This document shows positions 44,780 to 52,591 of a stretch of 64,000 bases of DNA, piece after piece (position 1 is the first letter of the stretch; every line of letters starts with the position of its first letter). Under the pieces are notes generated by a model. It was not told the origin of the DNA. It made no database searches and saw only the letters and a list, made by a program, of their open reading frames with translations. The stretch spans positions 3,844,001 through 3,908,000 of the forward strand of contig NVQB01000001.1 in NCBI GenBank assembly GCA_002319075.1, read 5' to 3'. A program made the translations under genes and the position numbers. Source of the stretch: Sphingobacteriaceae bacterium (lineage in GTDB: Bacteria > Bacteroidota > Bacteroidia > B-17B0 > Aurantibacillaceae).

Positions 44780-45340
44780 ATGTCAGACATTAAAACAGTA
44801 CTTGATACAACAAAAGCTTCCATGGAGAAAGCTATCTCTCATCTTGAATCAGAATTACAAAAGGTAAGAGCTGGAAAAGCCAATCCGGTTATGCTGGAAA
44901 ACATCATGGTGGATTATTACGGCAGTAAAGTACCGATTAGTAATACGGCAAGTATCACTACGCAGGATGCGAGAACACTCATTATTCAACCCTGGGAAAA
45001 AAGCATGTTGACGCCTATTGAAAAAGGAATTCAAATGGCGAACCTGGGATTAAATCCTCAAAACGATGGTGTTTTAATTCGTATCATGGTGCCGCCTTTA
45101 ACAGAAGAGCGTCGCAGAGATCTTACTAAAATGGCAAAAAGTTTAGGGGAAGACGCAAAAGTGGGAATTCGTACAACCCGCAAAGAAGCGATGGAACAAA
45201 TAAAGAAACTTCAAAAAGATGGTTTGCCTGAAGACGAAGCTAAAACGGGAGAAACCCAGGTGCAGACTTTAACCGATGCACACGTAGTAAAGGTGGATAA
45301 ACACATCGAACAAAAAGAAAAAGAAATTATGACGGTTTAG
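44780..45340 (+). CDS. frr: Ribosome recycling factor
   Basis: The 186-residue protein has the usual RRF length and motifs: K-V-R-A-G-K-A-N-P near 28-36, V-D-Y-Y-G-S-K-V-P-I near 44-53, and the C-terminal long helices with E-E-R-R-R-D-L. It splits the post-termination ribosome together with EF-G. pyrH, its common neighbour, is absent here; the gene follows the cysteine desulfurase and ends at a strong terminator. Confidence 0.97.
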   Translation: MSDIKTVLDTTKASMEKAISHLESELQKVRAGKANPVMLENIMVDYYGSKVPISNTASITTQDARTLIIQPWEKSMLTPIEKGIQMANLGLNPQNDGVLIRIMVPPLTEERRRDLTKMAKSLGEDAKVGIRTTRKEAMEQIKKLQKDGLPEDEAKTGETQVQTLTDAHVVKVDKHIEQKEKEIMTV

Positions 45341-45359
45341 TCATTGAACCTATTTCAAG

Positions 45360-45402
45360 AAAAAACCCGTCCCAACTATGGTTGGGGACGGGTTTTTTGT
45401 TA
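45360..45402 (+). terminator. Strong intrinsic terminator after frr
   Basis: A long GC-rich stem (ACCCGTCCC paired with GGGACGGGT) around an AACTATGGTT loop is flanked by A and T tracts, so it could work on both strands. Its core closely resembles the terminator at 53206-53247. Confidence 0.88.
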
Positions 45403-45514
45403 ATTAAAATTTTGAATGTGATTTTAGTCTTGCAAATTTATAAGTCAACTAATCTTATCCAAACAAATATATAAATTGGGTTAGAATCGCAATAATTTAA
45501 TTAACAGGAAAAAA

Positions 45515-45706
45515 TTAAGCTAACTTTACGTTAACAGCGTTTAATCCTTTTTTACCTTCTTGAATTTCAAAAACAACTTCGTCGTTTTCACGGATTTCTT
45601 CTTTAATACCAGAAACGTGAACGAAAACTTCTTTTCCGGAACCTTCAACTTTAATGAATCCGAAACCTTTTGTTTGGTTGAAAAACTTTACTGTACCTTT
45701 TTCCAT
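45515..45706 (-). CDS. Cold-shock domain protein
   Basis: This 63-residue OB-fold protein carries both RNA-binding motifs, K-G-F-G-F-I (RNP1) near 13-18 and V-F-V-H-V (RNP2) near 27-31, and starts M-E-K-G-T-V-K-F-F-N. It binds single-stranded RNA/DNA and probably acts as an RNA chaperone. It stands alone with a promoter about 235 bases upstream, giving a long 5' leader as in cold-shock genes of other bacteria. Confidence 0.95.
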   Translation of the reverse strand: MEKGTVKFFNQTKGFGFIKVEGSGKEVFVHVSGIKEEIRENDEVVFEIQEGKKGLNAVNVKLA

Positions 45707-46094
45707 TTTTTTACTTTTTATTTTTTTCCCTTTTTTATTACTAATAAATAGGGCTGAGAAAAAAGGGGATGACTCAACACTATTAAATCTTTAAATCTGA
45801 TTATTTAAAATCTGATCACATCTAATCGCATCTGGTTGCAAGTGTTTACTAATTCTTAAAAAATTGAAATTAAACGAATTGCAAAGGGGAGAAATCGGAG
45901 ATAATAAGAATTTAAATAATATTCGTTTAAAAGATTAAGACAAATTTAATTATATAATCTGAAAATCCAAATTTTCCGTCGGCATAGCTTTATTTTCATT
46001 AGAATTATTAAGAATTCCGGGAATGAGGGGATAAATTGGGCGGCAATAACGGCTATTTTGATTTTTTGTTTATTTTAGCGCCACACAAACCCAA
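45707..46094. other. 388-bp intergenic region: cold-shock leader and divergent control region
   Basis: No gene is seen. Reading leftward, the region holds a full promoter at 45941-45971 and then about 228 bases of presumed csp leader. The leader includes four ATCT-based repeats on the plus strand beginning at 45795, 45810, 45820 and 45830 (ATCTGATT, ATCTGATC, ATCTAATC, ATCTGGTT), the last three in 10-base phase. Reading rightward, no full consensus promoter was found for the lipoprotein gene at 46095; TTTG-rich sequence lies at 46050-46078. Confidence 0.5.
45941..45971 (-). promoter_or_regulatory. Promoter of the cold-shock gene
   Basis: On the minus strand TTTG (45971-45968) and TAAATTTG (45948-45941) are exactly 19 bases apart, matching the Bacteroidota consensus. 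The start of transcription would lie near 45934, some 228 bases before the ATG at 45706. Confidence 0.62.
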
Positions 46095-46676
46095 ATGACA
46101 AAACCTTCCGGTCTTATTTACGCCCTAGCGGTAGGGATTTTAATGATGCTTTATGCTTGTAAAAAAGGAGAAAACGATCCGGCCGTGTCGTTACTCACAC
46201 GCAAGGCGCGACTTACCGGAGAATGGAAGATGACCAGCGGCAAAGCCATCTATACCCAATACACCAGCAAAGCTTTGTATACTTTTGATGGGAACAGCTA
46301 CACCGCTACCATTATAGAGAGTAATAAAAGTAAAAACACCAGCGGAGACTACTCTGTTAGGCTCACCATACGCAGGGACGGGGACTTTAAAGCAAAGGAA
46401 ATTTATGGCCCAACCATGCTGGATTGCGAAGGAATCTGGGCATTTAATACGGGCGTTGGAAAACAAAAAGCTAAAGAAGCTACAGCGTTTTCTATAACCA
46501 AAGTAAATGAAGGCCTCATTACAAGCTGTTTTTTTAACAGAATCAGTCCTGCCTTTATTTACACACTAAAAGAGCTTCGGAATAATAAACTTGTGCTTAC
46601 TTCTTCAGGAAGAATTTTATCAGATACTAAAGGCAATTACGCCAGTTTAACCACCGAATACACTTTTGAGAAATAA
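46095..46676 (+). CDS. Lipoprotein, CKKGE family, paralogue 1
   Basis: The 193-residue protein has a signal peptide with lipobox L-Y-A-C (Cys22) followed by K-K-G-E-N-D-P. It shares with the next three genes the N-terminal S-L-L-T-R-K-A-R-L-T-G-E-W-K block and a C-terminal L-K-E-L-R-N-N-K-L-V-L ... E-Y-T-F block. The G-E-W-K start and predicted beta-strands recall lipocalin-like domains, but no named family was recognised. The charged run after the cysteine resembles lipoprotein surface-export signals described in Capnocytophaga, so a surface location is possible. It is the first of four tandem paralogues. Confidence 0.8.
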   Translation: MTKPSGLIYALAVGILMMLYACKKGENDPAVSLLTRKARLTGEWKMTSGKAIYTQYTSKALYTFDGNSYTATIIESNKSKNTSGDYSVRLTIRRDGDFKAKEIYGPTMLDCEGIWAFNTGVGKQKAKEATAFSITKVNEGLITSCFFNRISPAFIYTLKELRNNKLVLTSSGRILSDTKGNYASLTTEYTFEK

Positions 46677-46712
46677 TTGAAACTACTTATCAGGGTCAAT
46701 GGAGCGATAATT

Positions 46713-47303
46713 ATGAGGAAAAGAAAGATATTTTACGTGCTGCTTTTAACGGCTTTTTTATTCTCCTGTAAAAAGGGTGAGAAGGATCCTTTTTTGTCTC
46801 TCAGCACTCGTAAAGCACGCCTTGAGGGTGATTGGAAACTTGTGAAAGGGCATTTGAAATTTACTTATGAAAAGGATGGCAACACGCTTTACGAAGATAA
46901 CAGCACTTTGACGGAAGATTATTTTACAAGTGTAAACGATTTAGACGGTTCAACCTTAGAAGGGAAATACAAGCTTCAAATTTCATTTACAAAAGACGGG
47001 GATTTTAGTTTCTTACAACTGATCGAATCAAACACTGTAAGCGGTAACGGAACATGGGATTTTTTACGGGCGAGTGGCAAATACAAAAACAAAGAACGCG
47101 TGAGTTTTAAGCCAAACGCTATTGGCGGCGGCTCTTACTGGATGGATGCATTTAATAAATCAGTAAATTATTTTATATATGAAATATCGGAGTTGAGAAA
47201 AGACAAGATGGTATTAAAGGTTGACAAAGAAGTGTTAGATGTGAACAGCAAAGATGGGATTACTTGCTACGTAACATCGGAGTACACATTCGCTCAAAAA
47301 TAA
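46713..47303 (+). CDS. Lipoprotein, CKKGE family, paralogue 2
   Basis: The protein has 196 residues. The ATG at 46713 is preferred, because the frame also opens at a TTG directly after the previous stop (46677) but adds only a poor N-terminus. Lipobox L-F-S-C (Cys19) is followed by K-K-G-E-K-D-P, then S-L-S-T-R-K-A-R-L-E-G-D-W-K-L. The C-terminal pattern is I-S-E-L-R-K-D-K-M-V-L ... E-Y-T-F. It is most similar to paralogue 4 in its second half, sharing D-A-F-N-K-S or A-A-F-N-K-S and an E-V-L-D-V-N-S or E-M-L-D-L-N-S stretch. Function unknown. Confidence 0.78.
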   Translation: MRKRKIFYVLLLTAFLFSCKKGEKDPFLSLSTRKARLEGDWKLVKGHLKFTYEKDGNTLYEDNSTLTEDYFTSVNDLDGSTLEGKYKLQISFTKDGDFSFLQLIESNTVSGNGTWDFLRASGKYKNKERVSFKPNAIGGGSYWMDAFNKSVNYFIYEISELRKDKMVLKVDKEVLDVNSKDGITCYVTSEYTFAQK

Positions 47304-47322
47304 AAACTAAACACTAAAAACT

Positions 47323-47898
47323 ATGCAAAAAAAGATTTCACTGGTAATATTGGCAATACTTACGCTTTGCTTTACCGAATGTAAAAAAGGCGAAGATGAT
47401 CCTGTCATTTCTTTAAGAACAAGAAAAGCTCGGGCAGCGGGGGAGTGGCGATTGGTAAGCGGAAATGCTTCTTACACAGCCAAAGGTTATAACGAAGATT
47501 ATGCTTTTGACGGGACAAACGTAACGGCAAACTATACTTCTGTCACCCCTATAATTTATACCGGGCGATACATACTTAACTTAACTATTTCAAAAGACGG
47601 TAAATTTACATTTAAAGAAGTAGTTGCCGGACTGAGCCTGGAGGCCGGTGGCGACTGGACCTTTAACAAAGGCGGAGGAGAGGATAAAAAGAAAGAAGAT
47701 TTTATTTTCACCATTACTTCTGTTTCTAAGGGCAGCACAAATGAACTTCATTTTTTTAACCGGTTGAATACAAACTTTACTTACCAGATAAAAGAGCTTA
47801 GAAATAAACGCCTGGTAATTCACTCTGCGGGTACTTTCTATACAGACTCAAAAGGTAATTACTCAACTTTGTCTACCGATTACGTCTTTCAACAATAA
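47323..47898 (+). CDS. Lipoprotein, CKKGE family, paralogue 3
   Basis: The protein has 191 residues. The probable lipid-attachment Cys20 lies in F-T-E-C-K-K-G-E-D-D-P. Glu just before the cysteine is unusual for a lipobox, which prefers small residues there, so processing might be weaker. Conserved blocks are S-L-R-T-R-K-A-R-A-A-G-E-W-R-L and I-K-E-L-R-N-K-R-L-V-I ... D-Y-V-F. It resembles paralogue 1 most (F-F-N-R, T-D-S-K-G-N-Y). It lies 19 bases after paralogue 2. Function unknown. Confidence 0.76.
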   Translation: MQKKISLVILAILTLCFTECKKGEDDPVISLRTRKARAAGEWRLVSGNASYTAKGYNEDYAFDGTNVTANYTSVTPIIYTGRYILNLTISKDGKFTFKEVVAGLSLEAGGDWTFNKGGGEDKKKEDFIFTITSVSKGSTNELHFFNRLNTNFTYQIKELRNKRLVIHSAGTFYTDSKGNYSTLSTDYVFQQ

Positions 47899-47902
47899 TA
47901 GT

Positions 47903-48487
47903 ATGCGAACCTTAAAGTGGGCTTTGCCTTCACTCTTCTTGTTTTTTCTGATCACTTCGTGTAAAAAAGGGGAAGACGATCCTGCATTTACACTCCTGTC
48001 GCGTAAAGCAAGGGTTGCAGGTGAATGGAAACTGGCGGAAGGAAATATTACCCTGGGTGTTAAAGATGCAAGTGGAATTTACGCTGTACACATATACAAA
48101 CTCAAAGATAATGGTTATACCCGTAAAGATCCGGGAAGAGGCGCCAGTTTTGAAGGAGACTACAATCTTTCTCTGATTTTTACTAAAGACGGTAAATTTT
48201 CGATGACCCAATTATTAGATTCTTTAAACTTTGCATTTAAAGGAAGCTGGCAGTTTGAAGGTAAAAGTAGCAGCGCCAAAAATAAAGAAAGAATTAATCT
48301 TCAGCTCGATAAAGGCAATAATAGCTCAGGTTACTATGCCGCATTCAATAAATCTTTGACAAATTTTAAATACCGCATAAAAGAACTCAGAAATAAAAAA
48401 ATGGTGCTTACGTGCACGGAAGAGATGCTTGATCTGAATAGTACTTACGGATTGTATGTAACTGCAGAATATACTTTTGTTCAGTAG
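47903..48487 (+). CDS. Lipoprotein, CKKGE family, paralogue 4
   Basis: The 194-residue protein has lipobox I-T-S-C (Cys20) then K-K-G-E-D-D-P. Conserved blocks are T-L-L-S-R-K-A-R-V-A-G-E-W-K-L and I-K-E-L-R-N-K-K-M-V-L ... E-Y-T-F. It follows paralogue 3 by 4 bases, so the four genes probably form one transcript. Its stop is 2 bases from the end of the convergent glycosyltransferase gene. Function unknown. Confidence 0.8.
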   Translation: MRTLKWALPSLFLFFLITSCKKGEDDPAFTLLSRKARVAGEWKLAEGNITLGVKDASGIYAVHIYKLKDNGYTRKDPGRGASFEGDYNLSLIFTKDGKFSMTQLLDSLNFAFKGSWQFEGKSSSAKNKERINLQLDKGNNSSGYYAAFNKSLTNFKYRIKELRNKKMVLTCTEEMLDLNSTYGLYVTAEYTFVQ

Positions 48488-48489
48488 TA

Positions 48490-49203
48490 TTACATTCTGA
48501 AAAGTCCGTACTTTAAAATACAGTAAATGGCTCGGAAGCCATCTTTCCAGCCGATTTTTTTTCCTTCTTCATACGTACGCCCGTAATAAGAAATGCCTAC
48601 CTCGTATATTCTCACATTTGGAATGCGCGCCACTTTTGCAGTGACTTCCGGTTCAAATCCAAAGCGTTTTTCTTTTAATTGAAGGCCTTTTACCAGATCT
48701 GCTCTGAATAGTTTATAGCAAGTTTCCATATCTGTTAAGTTAAGATTGGTAAACATATTGCTTAGGGTAGTCAATAATTTGTTTCCGATAGAATGCCAGA
48801 AAAAAAGAATGCGGTGAGGCTGATGTCCTACAAAGCGACTGCCATATACGACATCGCCCATGCCATTTAAAATGGGTTTTAAAAGCAAATTGTATTCTTC
48901 GGGGTCGTACTCCAGATCTGCATCCTGTATGATGATATAGTCGCCGGTAGCTTCTGCAATGCCTGTATGCAATGCGGCGCCTTTTCCTTTATTAACTTCA
49001 TGTTTTCTATATTGAATGTTGAGGTCTTTATTAGATGCCTGGTAATTCAATATCGCTTGTTCAGTATCATCTTTTGAGCAGTCGTTTACAATTATCACTT
49101 CTTTTTCAAAACCGCCTTCTAAAACAACCGTTTTAATTTTATTTAAAATCAGGTGAATAGTTTTTCCTTCATTGTAAGCAGGTATTACTATTGATAATTT
49201 CAT
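48490..49203 (-). CDS. Family 2 glycosyltransferase (dolichyl-phosphate mannose synthase-like)
   Basis: The 237-residue GT-A enzyme has I-V-I-P-A-Y-N-E-G near 5-13 and the metal-binding D-A-D at 94-96 within [17 protein letters not shown] follows near 120-125. It lacks C-terminal membrane helices, as in the soluble DPM1-like class that transfers a sugar to a polyprenyl phosphate. Donor and acceptor are inferred from class only. It is transcribed divergently from a second glycosyltransferase gene. Confidence 0.9.
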   Translation of the reverse strand: MKLSIVIPAYNEGKTIHLILNKIKTVVLEGGFEKEVIIVNDCSKDDTEQAILNYQASNKDLNIQYRKHEVNKGKGAALHTGIAEATGDYIIIQDADLEYDPEEYNLLLKPILNGMGDVVYGSRFVGHQPHRILFFWHSIGNKLLTTLSNMFTNLNLTDMETCYKLFRADLVKGLQLKEKRFGFEPEVTAKVARIPNVRIYEVGISYYGRTYEEGKKIGWKDGFRAIYCILKYGLFRM

Positions 49204-49369
49204 AGGGAATTTTCATTTGCTTTTTTATTGTCATATGGTATAGCCATTTTGTCTTCTCTCTTACGTGTTTGGCAAAATGGCTGTTTCATGGACGGGGATG
49301 AATTTTGAAAGTGTAAATATAATTCAATTATTTTGGTTTATCTCTTCAAAAAAATTAGTTTTACGTTTC

Positions 49370-50677
49370 ATGAGCAAAGTCCTTATTCTTACGTATTACT
49401 GGCCTCCCAGCGGTGGAGCAGGTGTTCAGCGCTGGTTGAAATTTGTTAAGTACATGCATTTGTACGGATGGCAGCCAATTGTGTACACTGCCGAAAACGG
49501 AGAAATTCCGGTGAGAGACGAAAGTCTGCAAAAGGATGTGCCGGAAGGTACAGTGATCTTGAAAACACCTATCTGGGAACCATACACCCTTTACAAAAGG
49601 TTTATAGGCCGGAAAAAGGAAGATAAAATAAACGCCTCTTTTCTAAATGAAAGCAAAAAAACAGGCACTACTGAGAAAATAAGTATTTGGATTCGCGGTA
49701 ATTTTTTTATTCCTGATGCTCGTAAATTCTGGATCAAACCTAGCGTAGCTTATTTGAGCGACTATATCCAAAAAAATAACATAGACTATGTTATAAGTAG
49801 CGGTCCGCCTCATAGTATGCACCTTATTGCTTTAGGACTCAAGAAAAAATTTCCGAAACTCAAATGGCTGGCTGATTTTAGAGATCCATGGACCAATATA
49901 GACTTTTACGAGAAATTAATGTTAAGTACCTGGGCTGACAAAAAACACCACGAGCAAGAACTCAGCGTTTTAAAAAATGCAGATTCGGTAGTAAGTATTG
50001 GTCAGGCGATGAGCGACGAGTTTGATGAGATGTTTCGCAAAGCAGGTGGGATAGAAAAGAATAAATTCAAGGTGATCACTAACGGTTACGATGAAGATGA
50101 TGTGAGTGAAGGCCTGGAAATGAAAGATTCTAAATTTAGCATTGCACATATAGGAACCCTTGTAAAGGACCGAAATCCAGCATTGTTATGGAAGGTGTTA
50201 AGCGACCTTGTAAAAGACAATGCAGAGTTTAAAAAACAGTTGGAAATAAAATTAGTTGGTAAGGTTGATATTTATGTAAAAGATCAGATCGCCCTTTTTG
50301 GTTTGAGTGATTATGTTAGAAAGATAGACTACCTGCCTCACAACGAGGTTGTAAAAGAGCAACAAAGATCGCGTGTATTACTTCTTCTTGTAAACAATAC
50401 AAAAAATGCAAAAGGTATTTTAACCGGAAAGTTTTTTGAGTACATGTCATCTGGAGCACCTATATTAGCCATTGGCCCAACAGATGGTGATCTTGCTAAA
50501 ATTATTAACGAAACAAAAAGTGGATTGATAAGTGATTTTGATGACGAAGAAAATTTGAAACGAAATATTCTTACTTATTTTAAAGGCGGTTCAAATTTGC
50601 GCGATGAAGCCGCTATTTCACGTTACAGTAGAAAGGGTCTTACAAAACAACTGTGTGACCTTTTAAATACTTTGTAA
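49370..50677 (+). CDS. Glycosyltransferase family 4 protein
   Basis: The 435-residue protein begins M-S-K-V-L-I-L-T-Y-Y-W-P-P-S-G-G-A-G, the usual N-terminus of this group. A frame open to a GTG at 49265 adds 35 unlike residues and is rejected. The GT-B fold is supported by S-S-G-P-P-H-S near 142, D-F-R-D-P-W near 168, and the C-terminal F-E-Y-M-S-S-G-A-P-I-L-A-I nucleotide-sugar-binding segment. It likely builds a surface polysaccharide; the acceptor is unknown. Its stop codon directly abuts the stop of the convergent aminotransferase gene. Confidence 0.88.
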   Translation: MSKVLILTYYWPPSGGAGVQRWLKFVKYMHLYGWQPIVYTAENGEIPVRDESLQKDVPEGTVILKTPIWEPYTLYKRFIGRKKEDKINASFLNESKKTGTTEKISIWIRGNFFIPDARKFWIKPSVAYLSDYIQKNNIDYVISSGPPHSMHLIALGLKKKFPKLKWLADFRDPWTNIDFYEKLMLSTWADKKHHEQELSVLKNADSVVSIGQAMSDEFDEMFRKAGGIEKNKFKVITNGYDEDDVSEGLEMKDSKFSIAHIGTLVKDRNPALLWKVLSDLVKDNAEFKKQLEIKLVGKVDIYVKDQIALFGLSDYVRKIDYLPHNEVVKEQQRSRVLLLLVNNTKNAKGILTGKFFEYMSSGAPILAIGPTDGDLAKIINETKSGLISDFDDEENLKRNILTYFKGGSNLRDEAAISRYSRKGLTKQLCDLLNTL

Positions 50678-51523
50678 TCAGATGGTGAGTTGATTCAGTT
50701 TGTCAATAAAAAAGAGCGCCATTTTATTGGTGTAAAATTTGTCTTTGAATTGTCCCACCCATTGAATACCATTTACACTGTTGGTTAAAAAAACTTCGTC
50801 ACCATTCATAAGTGTGTAAGAGGTAATAGCACTTTCAAAAGTCAGGATTTTATTTTCGGTAGCAAGACTCATGATTTGTTTTCGCATAACTCCCGCTACA
50901 CAGCCTTCTGAAAGAGGAGCGGTGTAAAGCGTTCCGTTCTTCACTACAAAAATATTCGAGTTTATACTTTCGCAAATAGTGCCATTTTCGTTAATCAAAA
51001 AACAATCATCCAGCTTCATGCTCTGTTTAGCTATGCCTGCCATCACATACATAAGCGCATTACCACTTTTAATATTGGATAATTTATTTATCGATTTTTT
51101 AATATCTGCGTAAATATCCACCCAGTAGCCTTTTTGATTTATTTCATAGGGGGCCGGCAATTCTTCACTTTCAATTAAAAAAGAGATATCATTTGTTTCT
51201 GGCGTATAAAAACCACCATCGTTTCTAAAAACGGTGAGTCTCACCCTTGCGTGCGGTGCATGCACATTGTGTTTTAACAGATGTATGATAAACTCGTAAA
51301 TATTCTCGGTATTAAGTTCGGCAGGCAGGTTCATACGCAAAACTGTCATGCCCAGTTTTAAGCGTGTAATGTGATCGCGCAAAAACATCACCTTATTGTT
51401 GCAGATCCGGATGGTTTCAAAAAGTGAGTCGCCATAGCGGAAGGCGCGGTTGGAGAAGGATACGCTTGGTTCGTAAATACTAATGAGATGTCCGTTAAGA
51501 ATGCAATAAGTGTCCTTTGCCAT
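50678..51523 (-). CDS. Class IV aminotransferase (PLP-dependent)
   Basis: The 281-residue protein has the fold-type IV layout shared by branched-chain aminotransferase, D-amino-acid transaminase and aminodeoxychorismate lyase. The PLP lysine is Lys152 in S-N-I-K-S-G-N-A-L, Glu185 in G-T-I-C-E-S-I-N-S-N-I-F supports the cofactor, and F-R-Y-G-D-S-L-F-E-T-I-R lies near 28-39. At 281 residues it is short for IlvE; PabC-like lyase or D-amino-acid transaminase activity is equally possible. Confidence 0.87.
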   Translation of the reverse strand: MAKDTYCILNGHLISIYEPSVSFSNRAFRYGDSLFETIRICNNKVMFLRDHITRLKLGMTVLRMNLPAELNTENIYEFIIHLLKHNVHAPHARVRLTVFRNDGGFYTPETNDISFLIESEELPAPYEINQKGYWVDIYADIKKSINKLSNIKSGNALMYVMAGIAKQSMKLDDCFLINENGTICESINSNIFVVKNGTLYTAPLSEGCVAGVMRKQIMSLATENKILTFESAITSYTLMNGDEVFLTNSVNGIQWVGQFKDKFYTNKMALFFIDKLNQLTI

Positions 51524-51746
51524 TGGTGGTAGCCTTTGGATAACAAAAGTGCCTATAAAAGCGGGCTAATAACCTCAGTATCAATTTATTTAATAACAAT
51601 GTAAAGTTAATGCAGGTTTTGGTGGTTACTATTCTGCCTTATTGTACAGTGAAAAGTATGACAAATTAGCGTTAATAACTATTTTGCACCGTATTTGATA
51701 TAAGAAGCCTAACAATTACATTTGAAATAACTAAAAACAAAAAATT

Positions 51747-52418
51747 ATGTTTGATAATAATGAATTTAGAAAGTATGCCACAAAGCACGCAGGCATAAAC
51801 AGTTTAACTTACGACAGTTATACTTCCCGTATTCAATCTTCTTTAACTCCTTATATTATTGAAGAGCGTTCGCTGAACGTTGCGCAAATGGACGTTTTTT
51901 CACGTTTAATGATGGACCGTATTATTTTTTTAGGAACAGGTATTAACGACCAGGTTGCTAACATTGTACAGGCTCAACTTTTATTTTTGGAAAGTGTAGA
52001 TGCGAAAAAGGATATTCAGATCTATGTAAATTCTCCTGGAGGAAGCGTTTATGCAGGGTTAGGTATTTATGATACCATGCAAATTATTAAACCGGATGTT
52101 GCGACTATTTGTACCGGAATGGCAGCAAGTATGGGTGCAGTGCTTCAATGCGCTGGAGCTAAAGGAAAGCGTACAGCTTTAAAACATGCGCGTATTATGA
52201 TTCACCAGCCATTGGGTGGAGCAGAAGGACAGGCAAGTGATATTGAAATTACAGCCCGTGAGATTCAAAAGTTAAAGAAAGAGCTTTATGATATCATTGC
52301 TTTTCATAGTGGACAAACCTACGAAAAAGTATGGGCAGACAGCGACCGTGACTATTGGATGATTGCTCAGGAAGCTAAGGAATACGGTATGATTGACGAA
52401 GTTTTGGAAAGAAAATAA
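51747..52418 (+). CDS. clpP: ATP-dependent Clp protease proteolytic subunit
   Basis: The 223-residue serine protease has Ser128 in G-M-A-A-S-M-G-A, His153 in M-I-H-Q-P-L-G-G, and a likely Asp202 in D-S-D-R-D-Y-W-M, completing the triad. An N-terminal extension of about 25 residues precedes the conserved core. It forms the barrel that degrades proteins unfolded by ClpX or ClpA/C. Neither tig nor clpX is adjacent. A long 223-base upstream region and a strong terminator isolate it as a single-gene unit. Confidence 0.97.
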   Translation: MFDNNEFRKYATKHAGINSLTYDSYTSRIQSSLTPYIIEERSLNVAQMDVFSRLMMDRIIFLGTGINDQVANIVQAQLLFLESVDAKKDIQIYVNSPGGSVYAGLGIYDTMQIIKPDVATICTGMAASMGAVLQCAGAKGKRTALKHARIMIHQPLGGAEGQASDIEITAREIQKLKKELYDIIAFHSGQTYEKVWADSDRDYWMIAQEAKEYGMIDEVLERK

Positions 52419-52442
52419 GTTTGATTGTATCTTTTAGAATTT

Positions 52443-52482
52443 TTAAGGGTTATGCGTTAAACGTATAACCCTTAATTATTTT
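52443..52482 (+). terminator. Intrinsic terminator after clpP
   Basis: TTAAGGGTTATGCG at 52443-52456 pairs with CGTATAACCCTTAA at 52462-52475 (14 bases, one G-T pair) around a five-base loop, followed by TTATTTT. Confidence 0.87.
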
Positions 52483-52531
52483 AGTACTTAACAGTTTTTA
52501 CCCATAATAATCACAAAATAGTTTTATAAAT

Positions 52532-52562
52532 TTTGCGTTTATCAGAGTATTAAATATATTTG
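52532..52562 (+). promoter_or_regulatory. Promoter of the unrecognised secreted-protein gene
   Basis: TTTG at 52532-52535 and TATATTTG at 52555-52562 have an exact 19-base spacer, a full match to the Bacteroidota consensus. Transcription would start near 52569, giving a leader of about 23 bases. Confidence 0.66.
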
Positions 52563-52591
52563 GATTATAGATATTTTAAAAAAGCACAAAC

